A stretch of DNA of 64,000 nt from Corticium candelabrum (GCF_963422355.1 NC_085088.1:7451485-7515484); one strand, 5' to 3'; shown: positions 48,817 through 60,209, counted from the stretch's first letter. The notes: a model not told the origin generated them from the sequence alone. Translations and numbers: made by a program.

Positions 48817-51800
48817 TTATCTACTTGTGACCACTTCAAAGCTACGGCGACAGCATTCTGTTCTAGCGACGTTCTCAAAGGTTTCCGTCTCTACGTCGAG
48901 CTCTGTCGCTCTAGTCGGATCAAACTGGCTCGAACGATCAGCTCCCATTCCTACCAGTCGACTCACCACTTCGGCAAACTTTGGTCGACATGCAGGCAAG
49001 CCGTGCCAACAAGACTTGATCAGGTCAGTCAATTCACTAGGGCAGTTCTCGGGTATTTCAAGTCTCTCTCCGGTTATGACGGCATCCTTAATTTCCTCCA
49101 AGAAAATCATGTCACCAAATGGTAATTTTCTAGCTACAATCTCCCATAGTACAATTCCAAAACTATATATATAAAAAATTAAATTGTATACATGACACAA
49201 AAATATAAAAAAGTAGGTCGCTTGTGACTTACCTATACACATCAGCTGCAGATCCATACGGCTTGTTACCATAAACTTCTGGAGCCGCCCACGCGGGATT
49301 ACCAACTCGAACAGTAATGTACGGTAATGGTTTCAACAGAGTCGACCTCTCGTCGCCGTGTTCCCGCCGCGAAACTGACGGTAGATTTATTCCTTCTCTC
49401 GGTACAGCAAGAGGCAATCCAAAATCCGAGACCCGGACCGTCCAGTCGAAACTGACCAGGAGATTGCTGCTCTTCAGATCTTGATGTATTCTGGGTGGGC
49501 GGAGACCGTGAAGAAACGTCATTCCAGTGGCGGCATCGAGAGCGATCCTGAGCTGCAACGATCTTCACATAATGATGCCCTCGTTATTCAAAATGGCCCT
49601 CAGCGATCCCCTTGCAGCAAGCTCCAGGACAAGAAAGGGTGTGCCTTTTCCTTCACAGCATCCGGCACCAAGAAACAAGACAATGTTGGGTGGCGAATTG
49701 ATCTCATAAACTCAATTTCGTGAGCAAATTCCTGTCGTAGTTCATCGCTGTCCAACACGACTTGAAGTTTCTTTACGGCAACGATTATTTCTCGATAATC
49801 AGCTCTGTAGACTTCTCCGAATCCGCCGGGAACATCACGGTCAATGCGTTCAATAAGTTGCAGTTCGACTTCTTTCACGTTCCACACCCTGGTCATTTCT
49901 TCGAGCTCTTCGATCACCATTGTCTTTTCTCTCCTGTGTTTTATCATTTGTATGGTGACCGTGATGAGAACAGTAATAATGACCGTAACCAGTACGCCAC
50001 CTAATCCTATCAAGTAGTACGTCGGATACTCGCATCGTTCCCCGGTAAACCCTACATCACAAGAACAAACTACTTTCCGACCGTCTGGAGTAAGAGTGAT
50101 GGAACAGTGACCGTGCATGCAGTATCCTCTCTCACACGTGCAATTGTTAATCGAGACACTTCCTTCAGCGTTCGTTGTTGTCCCGGTCGGACACTTGGAG
50201 CATGCAGACGAGGCCTCGTGAGCTAAATATCCTTTCTGGCAATACAAACAAGACATTTCACTGAACTGTTCGCTGTACTGTCCTGCGAAACAAGCAGGAC
50301 GAATGGCGATGAGCGGCACCGTACTCGAGCGAGCAGGAATGCTATCGGCAAAACTGCCAATGCCAATAATGAAGTTTTGATACCGATGAGGAGCCGAGAA
50401 GAGGATATATGACATGTTGGGCAATACTGCCCACGTTGACGTCAGCAGATCAAATATCCAAGCAGATGTTTCCATTATTTTGAAGAGAGTACGCGTTGTC
50501 TCTTCTATAGTCGACTTTGGACGTTTGTGCCTTCTTATTATTATCAGCTTGTTTTTCCAATGCTTGCTGATCGCGTGAAACAGTCAACAGAGGCCGAAAT
50601 TTGTGGTGGCAAATTACCAAACTGATTGACGCCATTCCACGTTCGTTTCTCTAAGTCATACTTCCACATATCACTGAGGCATTGCTCGGATTTATTTTGA
50701 GAGGTCGCTCCTCCATATATCAACAAATATTTGTCGGTTGCTAGCCATGTGATTAAACCGAGCCGGAAGATAACGCTTTTCATCATGAGGTTGGAGTCGC
50801 GTCCATTTGGAAGAAATTATGTCTTGTGCCCCGTACAATAGTCGGTCAGTAATAGTGAGTAACCACATGTCATTCAAAGACCCGACATCCGACTCAACGT
50901 GCGAAAGCAACTTATTGCCTCCAAACAAAATCGCGGAGCCGTTCTTCAGTGACACGAGACTACAAAAGTAACGAGAAATGGGACGAGATGAAGAAGCAAA
51001 TAGGAAGCGTGTCCACATTCTTGTTTTCGTGTCGTATCCCCAAGTGTCACCGAGAACAGAAATTGTAGAACGTGGATAAAGTGGATTGTAGTTAATTCCA
51101 CCGTAACTTACAAATAGCCTGTCGTTTACAGGCGTTCCACAATGTCTCACTCGTGGGATGGGATGATGTCGAGGATGCGGGCGATCAAGCCACCACTGAA
51201 ACGTTTGGAGGTCAAGACGCCACACATCCGCGGTCGTCTGATACATTTTCACAGCGCTTAAGGATAACGGAGACAAACCCAGATCATACACAGACCCTCC
51301 AAACACATACAAGTTGTCACGAATAGACAGAACTGGCGCTGCCTTCTTCCAAGGGAGGAGGAGCAGGACGAGGTTGAGGGTTAGCCGACCAGGCAACGAC
51401 TAAATGGTTTCCTACGTTTAGGCTTCCTACAACCGATATATTCCAGACGGTGCTGGCTGACTGTTGATCGGCCGGACCAGGAAACATACCGTAAGCAATG
51501 ACGACGTTACTTATCACAACAGCACCGTGAGTCATCCTGCTGATCGTCGATGGCACCAAAGGATGTCGAGTCAAGCTTGACACACGCAACCACTGCCGCT
51601 TGCTCAAATCGTACGCCAACAAAAGACCGTCATTCATCATGAGAAACGTGTGTGGAGGTAAGTAAACTCCTGTCGTCACAGAAAGAGCGAGTCTCGAGTA
51701 CCATCGACGGCCACGGATGTAATTATCGAGTAACGTCCATTTGTTATCTACCAAAGTATACTTCCACATCTCAGGAAAACGATCTCGTTCTGAGGTGTTC

Positions 51801-52634
51801 AGATCTCCCAAACCTCCATTCATATACATGACGGTGTCGTTATAGGCTGATATCATCTGATGAAATTGTCTCGCTTTGGGGTAACCGCTTCCGTTTGATT
51901 GTGGCTTCAAATCTCTCCATTCGAAAATAGGAGGACTTTTAGAGTCATCAATGCAATGGAGCTCCATAAGACGGTCGTCCTTAGGTACTCCCGCCTTCGT
52001 CTCCCCACCAAATATTATCATCGACTCCTTGCACGAACAAGAGCTGTTGCAATTAACTAGAGTAGCAGCACTGAAATAATTCCTTAAAGGTATGGAGACG
52101 TTCGAGAGAGGCGACAGACGTGACCACGTTTCCGTCAATCCATCAAATCTCCAAGTGTCGTTGAAGTCGTGCCAGCCGGATCGATTGCGTACCATTGCAG
52201 TGATACCATTGCAGCTGCCGATCTCGACTCCGGTGCTAGAGTGAGATCCAATTTGATCCAGGAACTCGTCCATGGCGTGTAGATCCACGTTTCGTTCATT
52301 TCATTGATTAAGTGCGTTCGACCACCAAATACGAGCATCTTCTTGTAGATGTCCTGCTTGTGTCGTTTGTAAGCAACCGCAGAATGCTCGAACATCGAGG
52401 GAGGAACGTTGGTCCCATCTAGCATACCGGAATTGAGAAACACCACTTGTTTGGTGTCTCTCTGCATTTCTCCAATGCTAGAGGCAAACGAGACGATACC
52501 TGGCTACGCCTGTCATTTACGTGATTTAGCGGGTAATGTGGCTTGGGCGTAGAGCCACTGAGAGCAAGACAACGACTGAAAGAGAACAACAGACAAGTAA
52601 CGAGATGAAACCTAAGACACTTTGCCCATGTCAT
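48817..52634 (-). pseudogene. Kelch-EGF receptor tyrosine kinase, frame-broken
   Basis: Parts in order on the minus strand: a signal peptide from 52634 (MTWAKCLRFHLVTCLLFSFS); kelch repeats to about 50600 (MLVFGG, FNDTWRFDG, LYVFGG, AILFGG, YLLIYGG each followed by a Trp); a Cys-rich GCC2/GCC3-like and EGF region (CSKCPTGTTTNAEG, then CSCDVGFTGERCEYP); a transmembrane helix (LIGLGGVLVTVIITVLITV); and a kinase domain. Kinase signatures: AVKKL lysine, DFG, WAAPEVY, DVYSFGIVLWE. A 70-nt intron (49163-49232) joins cleanly. The frame is broken repeatedly: near 52450; by a 14-bp tandem duplication at 52187-52214; near 51353; near 50740; between 50470 and 50560; and by one base missing at HPNI (about 49688). 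An in-frame TGA lies at 49565-49567 and HRD reads HQD (49481-49483). Sequencing error is possible, but four neighbouring genes show none, so a decaying receptor gene is favoured. Confidence 0.75.
49163..49232 (-). other. Intron in the kinase domain
   Basis: The borders TATAG|GTAAGT and TATATATAG|TTTTGG restore the motif DVYSFGIVLWE across the join. The intron is 70 nt and still has proper splice sites, so this part of the gene was functional recently. Confidence 0.8.
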
Positions 52635-52639
52635 CCTTC

Positions 52640-53130
52640 TTCCAGCTCGGGTCACACTGGCATCTACTTATCAGCCCCGCGTTAGGATATCTGGTTGGTA
52701 TGAAAGACCGTATAATACGGAATCACGACGATTTCCCCTATTGTAAGTTGAAAATTGGTTTTTGGCATTGCCAAATTAACTTTCGAACTCTGTGGTGCCA
52801 AGCAGCCAACTAATAATCATTTATTTTCATACACAATTACATATGATTATCCAATTTTTCAGTTACAAATTGTATATTAGATCCAAGTAGCTAACAATAA
52901 ACCGCAGATTAAAAGTATAATAGAGGATCGACAATGAGCAGTCTCTAATTACAAACTAAAGGCTAGCAGTTCACTTTAACTTCGCTCTTGAGAAATCGTC
53001 AATATCTCTTGCCAGGAGATATTACAAACACGTTGTACAGACACTTCGTTGTATTGCTCTTGTCCTTGCTGTTCTTTCTGTTTGCAGTGACAGTTCCACC
53101 CATCACGTTCATTATTCAATGAATAGATAA
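52640..53130. other. 5' flank of the kelch kinase; no gene recognised
   Basis: AT-rich spacer with no long frame or repeat recognised. It would contain the promoter of the kelch kinase. Confidence 0.4.
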
Positions 53131-53136
53131 GCACTC

Positions 53137-54750
53137 ACCGGAGTAGCGTCGGAAGAGCTGGGGAGGCTATAGCCCCCCCAAACATTTTGGGTGTGTCACT
53201 CCGGTTCAAGCAGAACTTTATGTTACTAAAGAGTCCGCTTAATCTTAGAGTAGTATGTAGTGTTGACGACGACGTTGACTACCTCTTGGATAATACACAT
53301 GCATCATTTCAGTATGATCTAGGCAGTGTCGAGAAGTCATGGACACGTGAAGTGCGCATTCCCATCACGTTTAGGACGATTTTTACTCTATCCGGCAATG
53401 GCATAGTCAAAAACTACTGCATCAAATAGGCAGAAGCCGATATATTCATCACCTATTTTTCAAGTAAGTTTAAGGTCGACAACACGATTGACCGGAGAAG
53501 AGAATCTCCAGCAGCTCCGCTACCTAAAGATTTGCATGCACTCCCTACTTTCTCTACTTTGTGCTCGAGTATATATTCTAGCTAACTAGCTAGACCTATT
53601 GCTCGCTACATTACGCAAAATGCTAAAATTGGTGCACTGAATTTGGTATTCTAGATTCTATTGTCATCGACATGCCATATAGTTTGACGATCTCAGCGAG
53701 TGTTTCGGTTCCACTCCTTTACGCACACTGATAGCACCGGCGTAGCGTCGGAGGGCTAGGGGAGGCTATAGCCCCCAAACATTTAGGGCGTGTCACTTCG
53801 CTTCAAGCAGAACTTAATTATAACTTACTAAACAGTGACAGTCCTCTTAATCTCAGAGTAGTATATTGACGATTGACGGCGATGCTAACTATATGTCTGT
53901 GACAATACACATCATTATTTCAGTATGATAAAACCAGTGTTGAGAAGTCGTGGACACTTAAAGTGCGCATGACCATCACTTATTTAAGACGTCGCTATCC
54001 GGCAGTGGCAGAGTCAAAGAAAACCGCATCGAAAATGCATGCAGAAGCCAATCCATCAATTCTTTTTCAAGTAAGTCTAGTTAATTACGGTCGACAACCC
54101 GATTCACAGAGAATGGAATCTCCTGCGGCTCCGCTACCTAATGATTTGCTTGCACTGCACGATACTTTCTCCACAGATTTATTCTATCTATTAATTAAAA
54201 AACTATAGCTAGACCTAGATTGCTCGCTAGATTGCGAAATGCTAAAATTGGTCAACGTCGATTGCACTGAATTGGTCTTCTAGATTCTATTGTCATCGAG
54301 ATGCCATCCAATTTTGACGATCGCAGCGAGCCATGAAAACCATTTTGGCACGGACGGTAATAGTGTTTCCACTCCATTATACGCACACTGACAGTACGCA
54401 GTCCGACAGTTTATTTGTAACCTAAAATTGATACTAATTTACTTAGATATCTACATACGGAGAGTTAGAAAAGTAGAAAATGGGCGTGGCTTTGTATGAG
54501 AAATGGGCGTGGTCTGCGGTCTAATTTATCTGCCCCCCAAACTTGAGGACCACGCTAAGCCGGTGCTGACAGCACTCAATCCCGCAGCTTATTCCTAACC
54601 TGAAATCGATACTCTTTACTTACATGTCTAGAAACTGTAAGCGAGAAAGTAAACAGTAAAAAATTGGGCGAGGCTTTGCAAGTAAAAAATGGGCGTGGCT
54701 TGCAGTCTAATTTATTTGCACCCCCAAATTGACACACTACGCCGGTGTAT
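53137..54750. mobile_element. Internally duplicated inverted-repeat element
   Basis: Two copies of a unit of about 600 bp start CACCGGAGTAGCGTCGGA (53137) and CACCGGCGTAGCGTCGGA (53737) and share GAGGCTATAGCCCCC, CAAGCAGAACTT, GAGTAGTAT and TTTCAGTATGAT in order. They are followed by two copies of about 175 bp containing ATGGGCGTGG and ending CTAAGCCGGTG (54565) and CTACGCCGGTG (54745), the inverse of the start. The inverted ends and the order suggest a DNA transposon relic in which left and right parts have each been duplicated. Short frames (53187-53429, 53963-54208) are related to each other but match no known transposase. Confidence 0.6.
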
Positions 54751-55373
54751 CAATTTCCATCACACCAGACTACTCAGGTGTAGTTTCATCTAGGGTTGGA
54801 GTACACAAACACGGAATACGGAAACACAAATACATAAAACACTAAAGCCACCGACTACACTAATAATCTTATATGTCTAGAACATGCCATTCCCAAAACC
54901 AGAACTAACTCTGAAACGTTTCCTGTAAAAGTCACCTTCAAGACTTGGATGTCGTCTACCCATCTAGTGATTCCTTCCGGGAAGCAGCAGTGAAAACAAC
55001 CTTTTCGTACTGAGTCTCTTTGATTCATCTCTGGTCCGCGGCGAATGCCTTTTCGGTATGCCGTGTTGACCATCCTAGTTAGAGCAGCTAGTCGTCATAA
55101 TTCGTCTAATTGCTTCTGTAGACGACTGAAAGTGAACAATGCATGTAATCAGCGGACCATTTCAGTCGCTTTACTGGTTTAAACATCAATATGATCATTT
55201 AATTTATCAAACATGACTGAAATTAATGCGTCTTTTGAAATGCCATGTATGATTGGAACCAAATAGGATAAGTGTATAGAGATTAACATGCCAACGTGTA
55301 AATCCTTTCAGAGTAATCTAGATTAGCTTTAGGAGAGAAGAGACAATACATCTAAATTTGTATAGTTGGCCTG

Positions 55374-55377
<4 letters not shown>
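54751..55377. other. No gene recognised
   Basis: Only short frames; nothing recognisable. Confidence 0.4.

Positions 55378-55466
<89 letters not shown>
55378..55466. repeat. (GT)n microsatellite
   Basis: About 88 bp of uninterrupted GT. Confidence 0.97.
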
Positions 55467-55467
<1 letters not shown>

Positions 55468-55736
55468 CTGAACGAGATCTACCTACTGCATCCAACGATA
55501 ATTAATTAAGTAACAACAAATAATCTAATCTGCCCGTGCGGAGAAACGGGCCAGTGAGCTACCAGAGCTAGATACACGTAGCTAAAAGTGCTTGGTCGGA
55601 TAGAGTAGATCGGATCATCAGTACAGTACAAACCAGAGCCGTATCTCTGGTACAGTACCCGTCTGCTTGAGAGCTTCGTTGCAGGTAAAGAAAAATAAAA
55701 AATAGAAATGGCTGTCTATACTTCATCACATTACAG

Positions 55737-56374
55737 AATCTGATGTACATTCATGGACTATTGTAAACCTCTTTTTGGAGTGTGATCACCCTCATCTATG
55801 TTCAGATGATAGAGCATCTAAACGATGGCTAACCTCTGGTTCTCCAGCCTATGCTGCTCTGCAATCAGTCATCTTGGACACCAGGCTCCTGAAGGATATT
55901 GCTAAACTCAGCCATACTGGTGTCCTAGAGGTGTACCATTCAGTGCTTACAAAATACTGTCCCAAACGACAGCACTTCAGCTACAGAGGAATGGTAGCTC
56001 GAACTCAGCTAGCTGCTTTAGACCACAACCATAACACTGGAAGAAATCAAGCAACAACAGCAACTGGGGAGGAGGAAAGGTACAAACTGGTTTTTCCAAA
56101 AGCCAAGAAACAATGGGTTGCAAAACCAATTTATGAGTCAAAGTCCTACAGCTATCTTGATGAAATGATAACCAAGGTCATCGAAGCTAGAGAGAAAAAG
56201 CCAAATATACAAAGTAAACATAAAGCACAAACTACATCATGTTCCATTGCAAGCAATATAGCCCGTTGTGGAGACGCGGCGTTGTCTTTCACGACTCGTT
56301 TCATGATGGAAAAGTTCTCTACGCGGATGCGCATACTATGGAATAGCTTTTGTAACTGCTTTTCAGCTGTTTGA
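55737..56374 (+). CDS. Last exon of a repeat-associated protein of unknown function
   Basis: The frame opens after an acceptor (ATCACATTACAG|AA) with no in-frame ATG nearby, and runs 212 codons to TGA. Core residues are TGVLEVYHSVLTKYCPKRQH, then FSYRGMVARTQLAALDHNHN and KLVFPKAKKQWVAKPIYESK. I recall this block from the C-terminus of uncharacterised multi-copy proteins of many invertebrates and fish, thought to belong to a transposon-like family; no catalytic motif is visible. The last 45 residues (from about NIARCG) depart from that pattern and may be a readthrough extension. The upstream exons are missing, so the copy is probably a fragment. Confidence 0.5.
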
Positions 56375-57522
56375 GAAAAAATGGCGCGGTTTCCTAGTAA
56401 ATAGCAAAACAAGTAAACTTTCCAAACATAGTACAAGTAAACCGGAAATGTGTCAACAGTTTTGACGCGGACTGTAATGTGGGAAAACATGCACGTGCAC
56501 ATGTAGATTAGGCGTCTGTTCGCTCTGACTTTGGATACCGTAACAAAAATGAAAAGAGAGACGCACTAGCGTGCTTACAGGTCAGCCGCTGTCATGGACA
56601 ATGCACGTTCCCATTCGCAAATTCCTATCAAGCGCCACATTTCTGTTGTAATTTTTGCAACAACACCACAGCCGCTCAGTCATGCAGACCAAAAATTCAA
56701 GCTGTCAGACTGCAGAACCACTCTGCAGAAACACCGTGGAACAAGCAAAATGTTACAAGTCAGGTACAGCTACACCTTCGCTCCCTATCTATATGCCTGG
56801 TTGTTGGTGGGAAAACTTAACGTGCAATTGTACACTGTAGACGTTGTTTCTGTGTGCTAAACCAGTAAAGCAAAGGAATAAACACCATGTACAGGACGAA
56901 GGCCCAATGGCCGAATTCTCGTAGCAGCTACACCAAACAAAGAGAGGTTCGTCTATTCGTTCATCACGTTCGTGTAGTGGTCAGTAACGACACCACTTCT
57001 TGTCGATTGGTCGGAATAGCTTCATTTGCATCTGCGCTAATCGAGTCTAGATACGGTCGGTCGGTCATCGAACGATTACTATACCCTTAGTCCGGAAATC
57101 CGGGCCTCGGGTAACAACGCGTATGCCGTCCGCAACTGTATCTAACCCGATGGCACGCGCGTGTGGCTTTGTGGCTTTGTGCCTTTGCGCCAATGACGTC
57201 GCTTACCCGACACGCCCCTTTCTTTGACGTTTCTCCTGCCGTGAAGATGTCGAGCACAAAACATTAGAAGTCCCTTCAAATCGTCTGTTCATAGAAGGAA
57301 CTTGTATCTGACCCCAACTTGAAAATCGTGGGAGTTCTCCTTTAAGTGACAGACACAAAGAAACTGTCATGTGGGCATATCTTTCCGCACCATTACTGGA
57401 CAGACCAGGTTCGCTGGTTTCGGCTTTCCCGGATATTCAAGACAGTCTTGCGCAGCCAGCCCCTCCCCCTTTTGGACCACGTGGTCACTCACGCCTATGT
57501 ACGTGAAGAAACAGACTGGAGA
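56375..57522. other. Spacer and 5' leader of the ZYG11-like gene
   Basis: Frames of up to 88 codons (56594-56860) have no recognised domain. At 57331-57345 GGAGTTCTCCTTTAA equals the end of the MITE at 4551-5131. At about 57446-57474 CTTGCGCAGCCAGCCCCTCC matches the outer end of the palindrome at 17.2-18.1 kb. The region just upstream of the gene therefore contains two transposon termini. Confidence 0.5.
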
Positions 57523-59817
57523 ATGATGTGTAGTATGCAGCCACGGAGGCTGGTGGACGTTTGTATTGATTATGTTTGCAAGTCTTTCCAATATTACGTT
57601 GAAGAAGTTAATGATCTCACTTCGGGAAGTGGAACATCGCACAAGTTTGCGTCAGCAGTTGTCTTACCTCTCAAAGTAGTCGAACGAATGCTCATGCGTC
57701 TCAACGAGCTAAACCAAATAGAAAACTACGGCCTATTACTTCTTGATCATTGTGGTGTATCGGGAGGCCTGAAGAGGGTACGACTGCCGGGCTGTTTTGT
57801 CACAACGTCTCACTTGTTGTCGTCAATTTCAGATTTTCGGTATCTTACAGACATAAATTTAGGATTCTGTCACGGTCTCCCTGCTAACAGTAGAGCTATA
57901 GAGCGCTTTACAACTTCAGCAACTCAACTCCAGTCACTCAAATTGAATTTCATTGATGGTGATTTAGGTTTTGAACTACTTCCATTCTTTACTGCCATGA
58001 TAGACCTCGACCTTAGTGGCACTCAGTTGAGCACACGACATCTTGAAGTAGCCAGCAAGGCAATGCACTGCTTGGAGAGTTTGGATGTATCGAGTACACA
58101 AGTAACTTTGTTAGATGGCTTGAAAGCTGCGGAATCACTGCTAAGTCTTAGATCATTGGGTCTTCATGACTTGGTTGTGTCGTCAACATCTAGTAAGACT
58201 GAATCAGTTGGTCAAGCACAAAGTGCTCTTGTTTCATCATTAGGTGCTCTCAAGAAGGTCACCCATCTCGATGTGTCATATCCCACATTTTCTTCGAGTG
58301 CATCTTTAAACGGAGAAGTTTTTTTAAATGCTGTGTTGACAGCACCTCCTGCTTTGACAGAAGTTGATGTTTCAGACATAGTTCCTGATGAGATTCTGAA
58401 ACAGGAATTAGAAAAGTCACCACTTCTGACTCAACTAAAATATGTTGGTTGTATCTCTTTGGATTATAAATTTGTTACAGAGCTACAGGCTGTTGCTCCT
58501 CATTTATCCATCGGCTCTCTGCATTGTCTCCCAAGACATGCTGGTAGTGTGCTTCGATCTCAATATCTAAAACGTCTTTTGGTGATGCAAAGTTTTATGA
58601 AGGAGGATTTTTGCAGGTTTCTGCTTGGTCAGGTTACAGATAATCTTATCTTGACTCGCGTGGGAGAACTGTCACTTTCAGCTCTTTGGTTGTTTCGTTG
58701 CCATTCTGAGTTGTTTGCATCGGCCATATACCTGGCTGCGTGTTGTGTTTATCATTATGGTGAATTGCCACAATTTGCTTCATTGATTCATGGCTATCTA
58801 GAGTTCATTTTGGCTGACTTTAATAGTTTGCCTGAATTTCAGCACTTATGCTTGCCACTGCTACAACAGTGCATGTCAAGTATCAGAAAACATTCTGGTT
58901 TGTCTGTTCGAGTGTCTGCATGTCTTGTTCATGCTGTCAGAAATTTTAATAGCCAGATGACATGTTCTGAGTATGACATACTTCAGACTCTCCACAGAAT
59001 TGTTTCTTGGAACAGCTTTGATGTTCGTTCAAAGGTTAACTTTTCCATTGGCACTCTAGAGCTGCTCATTTCTCGATTAAAGCATTGGTCGAGGAAACCA
59101 ATCAAAGAAAGGAAATTAGCATACAAAGAGTATGCGGTTGTGGTGACAGACATTTTGGCAGATTTAACAGATGGTGTGCTGAACTCTAGTCAGCACTTTG
59201 CTAAGTTGTTGTCACGTGTAGATTGTATAAGTTCTCTTCAACTATCTCTTGATGCATTTTCATTTAGTGACTCCATTGTGTGGGGTATACTGTGTGTACT
59301 TGGCAACATGGCTGAGAATCCAGCAGGACGTCTGGCACTTCTTTGTCATCCATCAGTTATACCAAATGGAGTCAAACACTTGTCAACAGCTTCAGTAGGT
59401 GATATTATACCACTAGCAGCTTGTCATCTCCTTGCAGTGCTACTTCAAGCAGATGAAACTCAATGGACTGACAGATCACATTCGCACAAAGACGTTTGTT
59501 GTACTCTAATGAGAACATTATTATCACTACAACTGTATCCGGATCAGCCAAGAAACATTGGATATACAAGCATACAACCCCTGTTAACTATGATGCGGTG
59601 TCAACATGTTGAGGTTTGTTGTTTTGGATTGTGGATGCTTGCCAGTATGTGTAGAAGTCCACAAGATGGTCATTGTTTTGCGTGTCTTATTGAAGACAAT
59701 TGTAGTGGTCTTGACACTGTTCATAAAGTAGACATCCCTGACAACGTACCCAGTGTTTTCAATGACTGCAAGACAGATATCATGGATGGATGTAAAGAGT
59801 GGTTGAAACGAAAATAG
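57523..59817 (+). CDS. ZYG11/ZER1-family CUL2 ubiquitin-ligase receptor, 764 aa
   Basis: A single uninterrupted frame. I choose the ATG at 57523 because the 59 codons before it have no ATG and overlap a repeat terminus, and because a BC-box then sits at the N-terminus as in ZYG11B: RLVDVCIDYV, pattern L-x3-C-x3-V, residues 10-18. Residues of about 90-330 are leucine-rich repeats (LQSLKLNF, AMIDLDLSGTQL, CLESLDVSSTQVT, VTHLDVS). From about 370 to the end the chain is helical, ARM-like, and closes with SIQPLLTMM and EVCCFGLWMLASMC, which parallel the ZYG11B C-terminal armadillo repeats. An LGNMAENPAG segment sits where ZYG11B has its LNNIAE turn. The family presents proteins with N-terminal glycine degrons to CUL2-elongin BC ligases. 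The gene is intronless, unlike its neighbours. Confidence in the family is good; orthology to ZYG11 versus ZER1 is open. Confidence 0.82.
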   Translation: MMCSMQPRRLVDVCIDYVCKSFQYYVEEVNDLTSGSGTSHKFASAVVLPLKVVERMLMRLNELNQIENYGLLLLDHCGVSGGLKRVRLPGCFVTTSHLLSSISDFRYLTDINLGFCHGLPANSRAIERFTTSATQLQSLKLNFIDGDLGFELLPFFTAMIDLDLSGTQLSTRHLEVASKAMHCLESLDVSSTQVTLLDGLKAAESLLSLRSLGLHDLVVSSTSSKTESVGQAQSALVSSLGALKKVTHLDVSYPTFSSSASLNGEVFLNAVLTAPPALTEVDVSDIVPDEILKQELEKSPLLTQLKYVGCISLDYKFVTELQAVAPHLSIGSLHCLPRHAGSVLRSQYLKRLLVMQSFMKEDFCRFLLGQVTDNLILTRVGELSLSALWLFRCHSELFASAIYLAACCVYHYGELPQFASLIHGYLEFILADFNSLPEFQHLCLPLLQQCMSSIRKHSGLSVRVSACLVHAVRNFNSQMTCSEYDILQTLHRIVSWNSFDVRSKVNFSIGTLELLISRLKHWSRKPIKERKLAYKEYAVVVTDILADLTDGVLNSSQHFAKLLSRVDCISSLQLSLDAFSFSDSIVWGILCVLGNMAENPAGRLALLCHPSVIPNGVKHLSTASVGDIIPLAACHLLAVLLQADETQWTDRSHSHKDVCCTLMRTLLSLQLYPDQPRNIGYTSIQPLLTMMRCQHVEVCCFGLWMLASMCRSPQDGHCFACLIEDNCSGLDTVHKVDIPDNVPSVFNDCKTDIMDGCKEWLKRK

Positions 59818-60209
59818 TGTTTTTAAGTTTTGGAGCATGTATACACTGTGCTTTTTAACCTTTTATACCGAATGGTTGAATTATTGTATGTACAGTGATT
59901 ACTAGCAGTATACAATGAAAAGTTGACTATTTGTAGTTGCATGGGTTGTTTAGATAGGTGCACACCACAAGTGAATTCATCTTGTAGAAGACTCTCCAGA
60001 GAGTTATATAAAGGTTGTCTAAGAAATGCTGCACGTTTGTTTTGTACAATCAGTTTGCAGACTGGGCGCGTGTGCATTACAAAATGAAATGCGAGCCTGT
60101 TTTGGGTAGTGGGCGTACTCACATTATGACGCTGTACGTAGTCTCGTTCCACGTGGGCACGTGGGGCCGAGGAGCACGTACGTTACTGTATAGCTTCTGT
60201 TAGCTAGAT
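59818..60209. other. Intergenic spacer between the ZYG11-like and SDR genes
   Basis: A 390-bp spacer between two plus-strand genes. No canonical AATAAA was noted after the ZYG11-like stop. GTGACGTCA-type elements were not seen, but ACGTGGGCACGTGG (about 60151) is a paired E-box/CACGTG-like motif some 60 bp before the SDR start codon. Confidence 0.45.

Noticed and set aside
49565..49567. In-frame TGA in the kelch kinase read as selenocysteine
   Set aside because: The position usually holds Trp in this kinase type, the gene carries other frame lesions, and no SECIS-like hairpin was identified; a TGG to TGA nonsense change is simpler.
57346..57522. N-terminal extension of the ZYG11-like protein upstream of its first ATG
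   Set aside because: It has no ATG (the open frame begins at a GTG), overlaps a transposon terminus, and would bury the BC-box 60 residues in.
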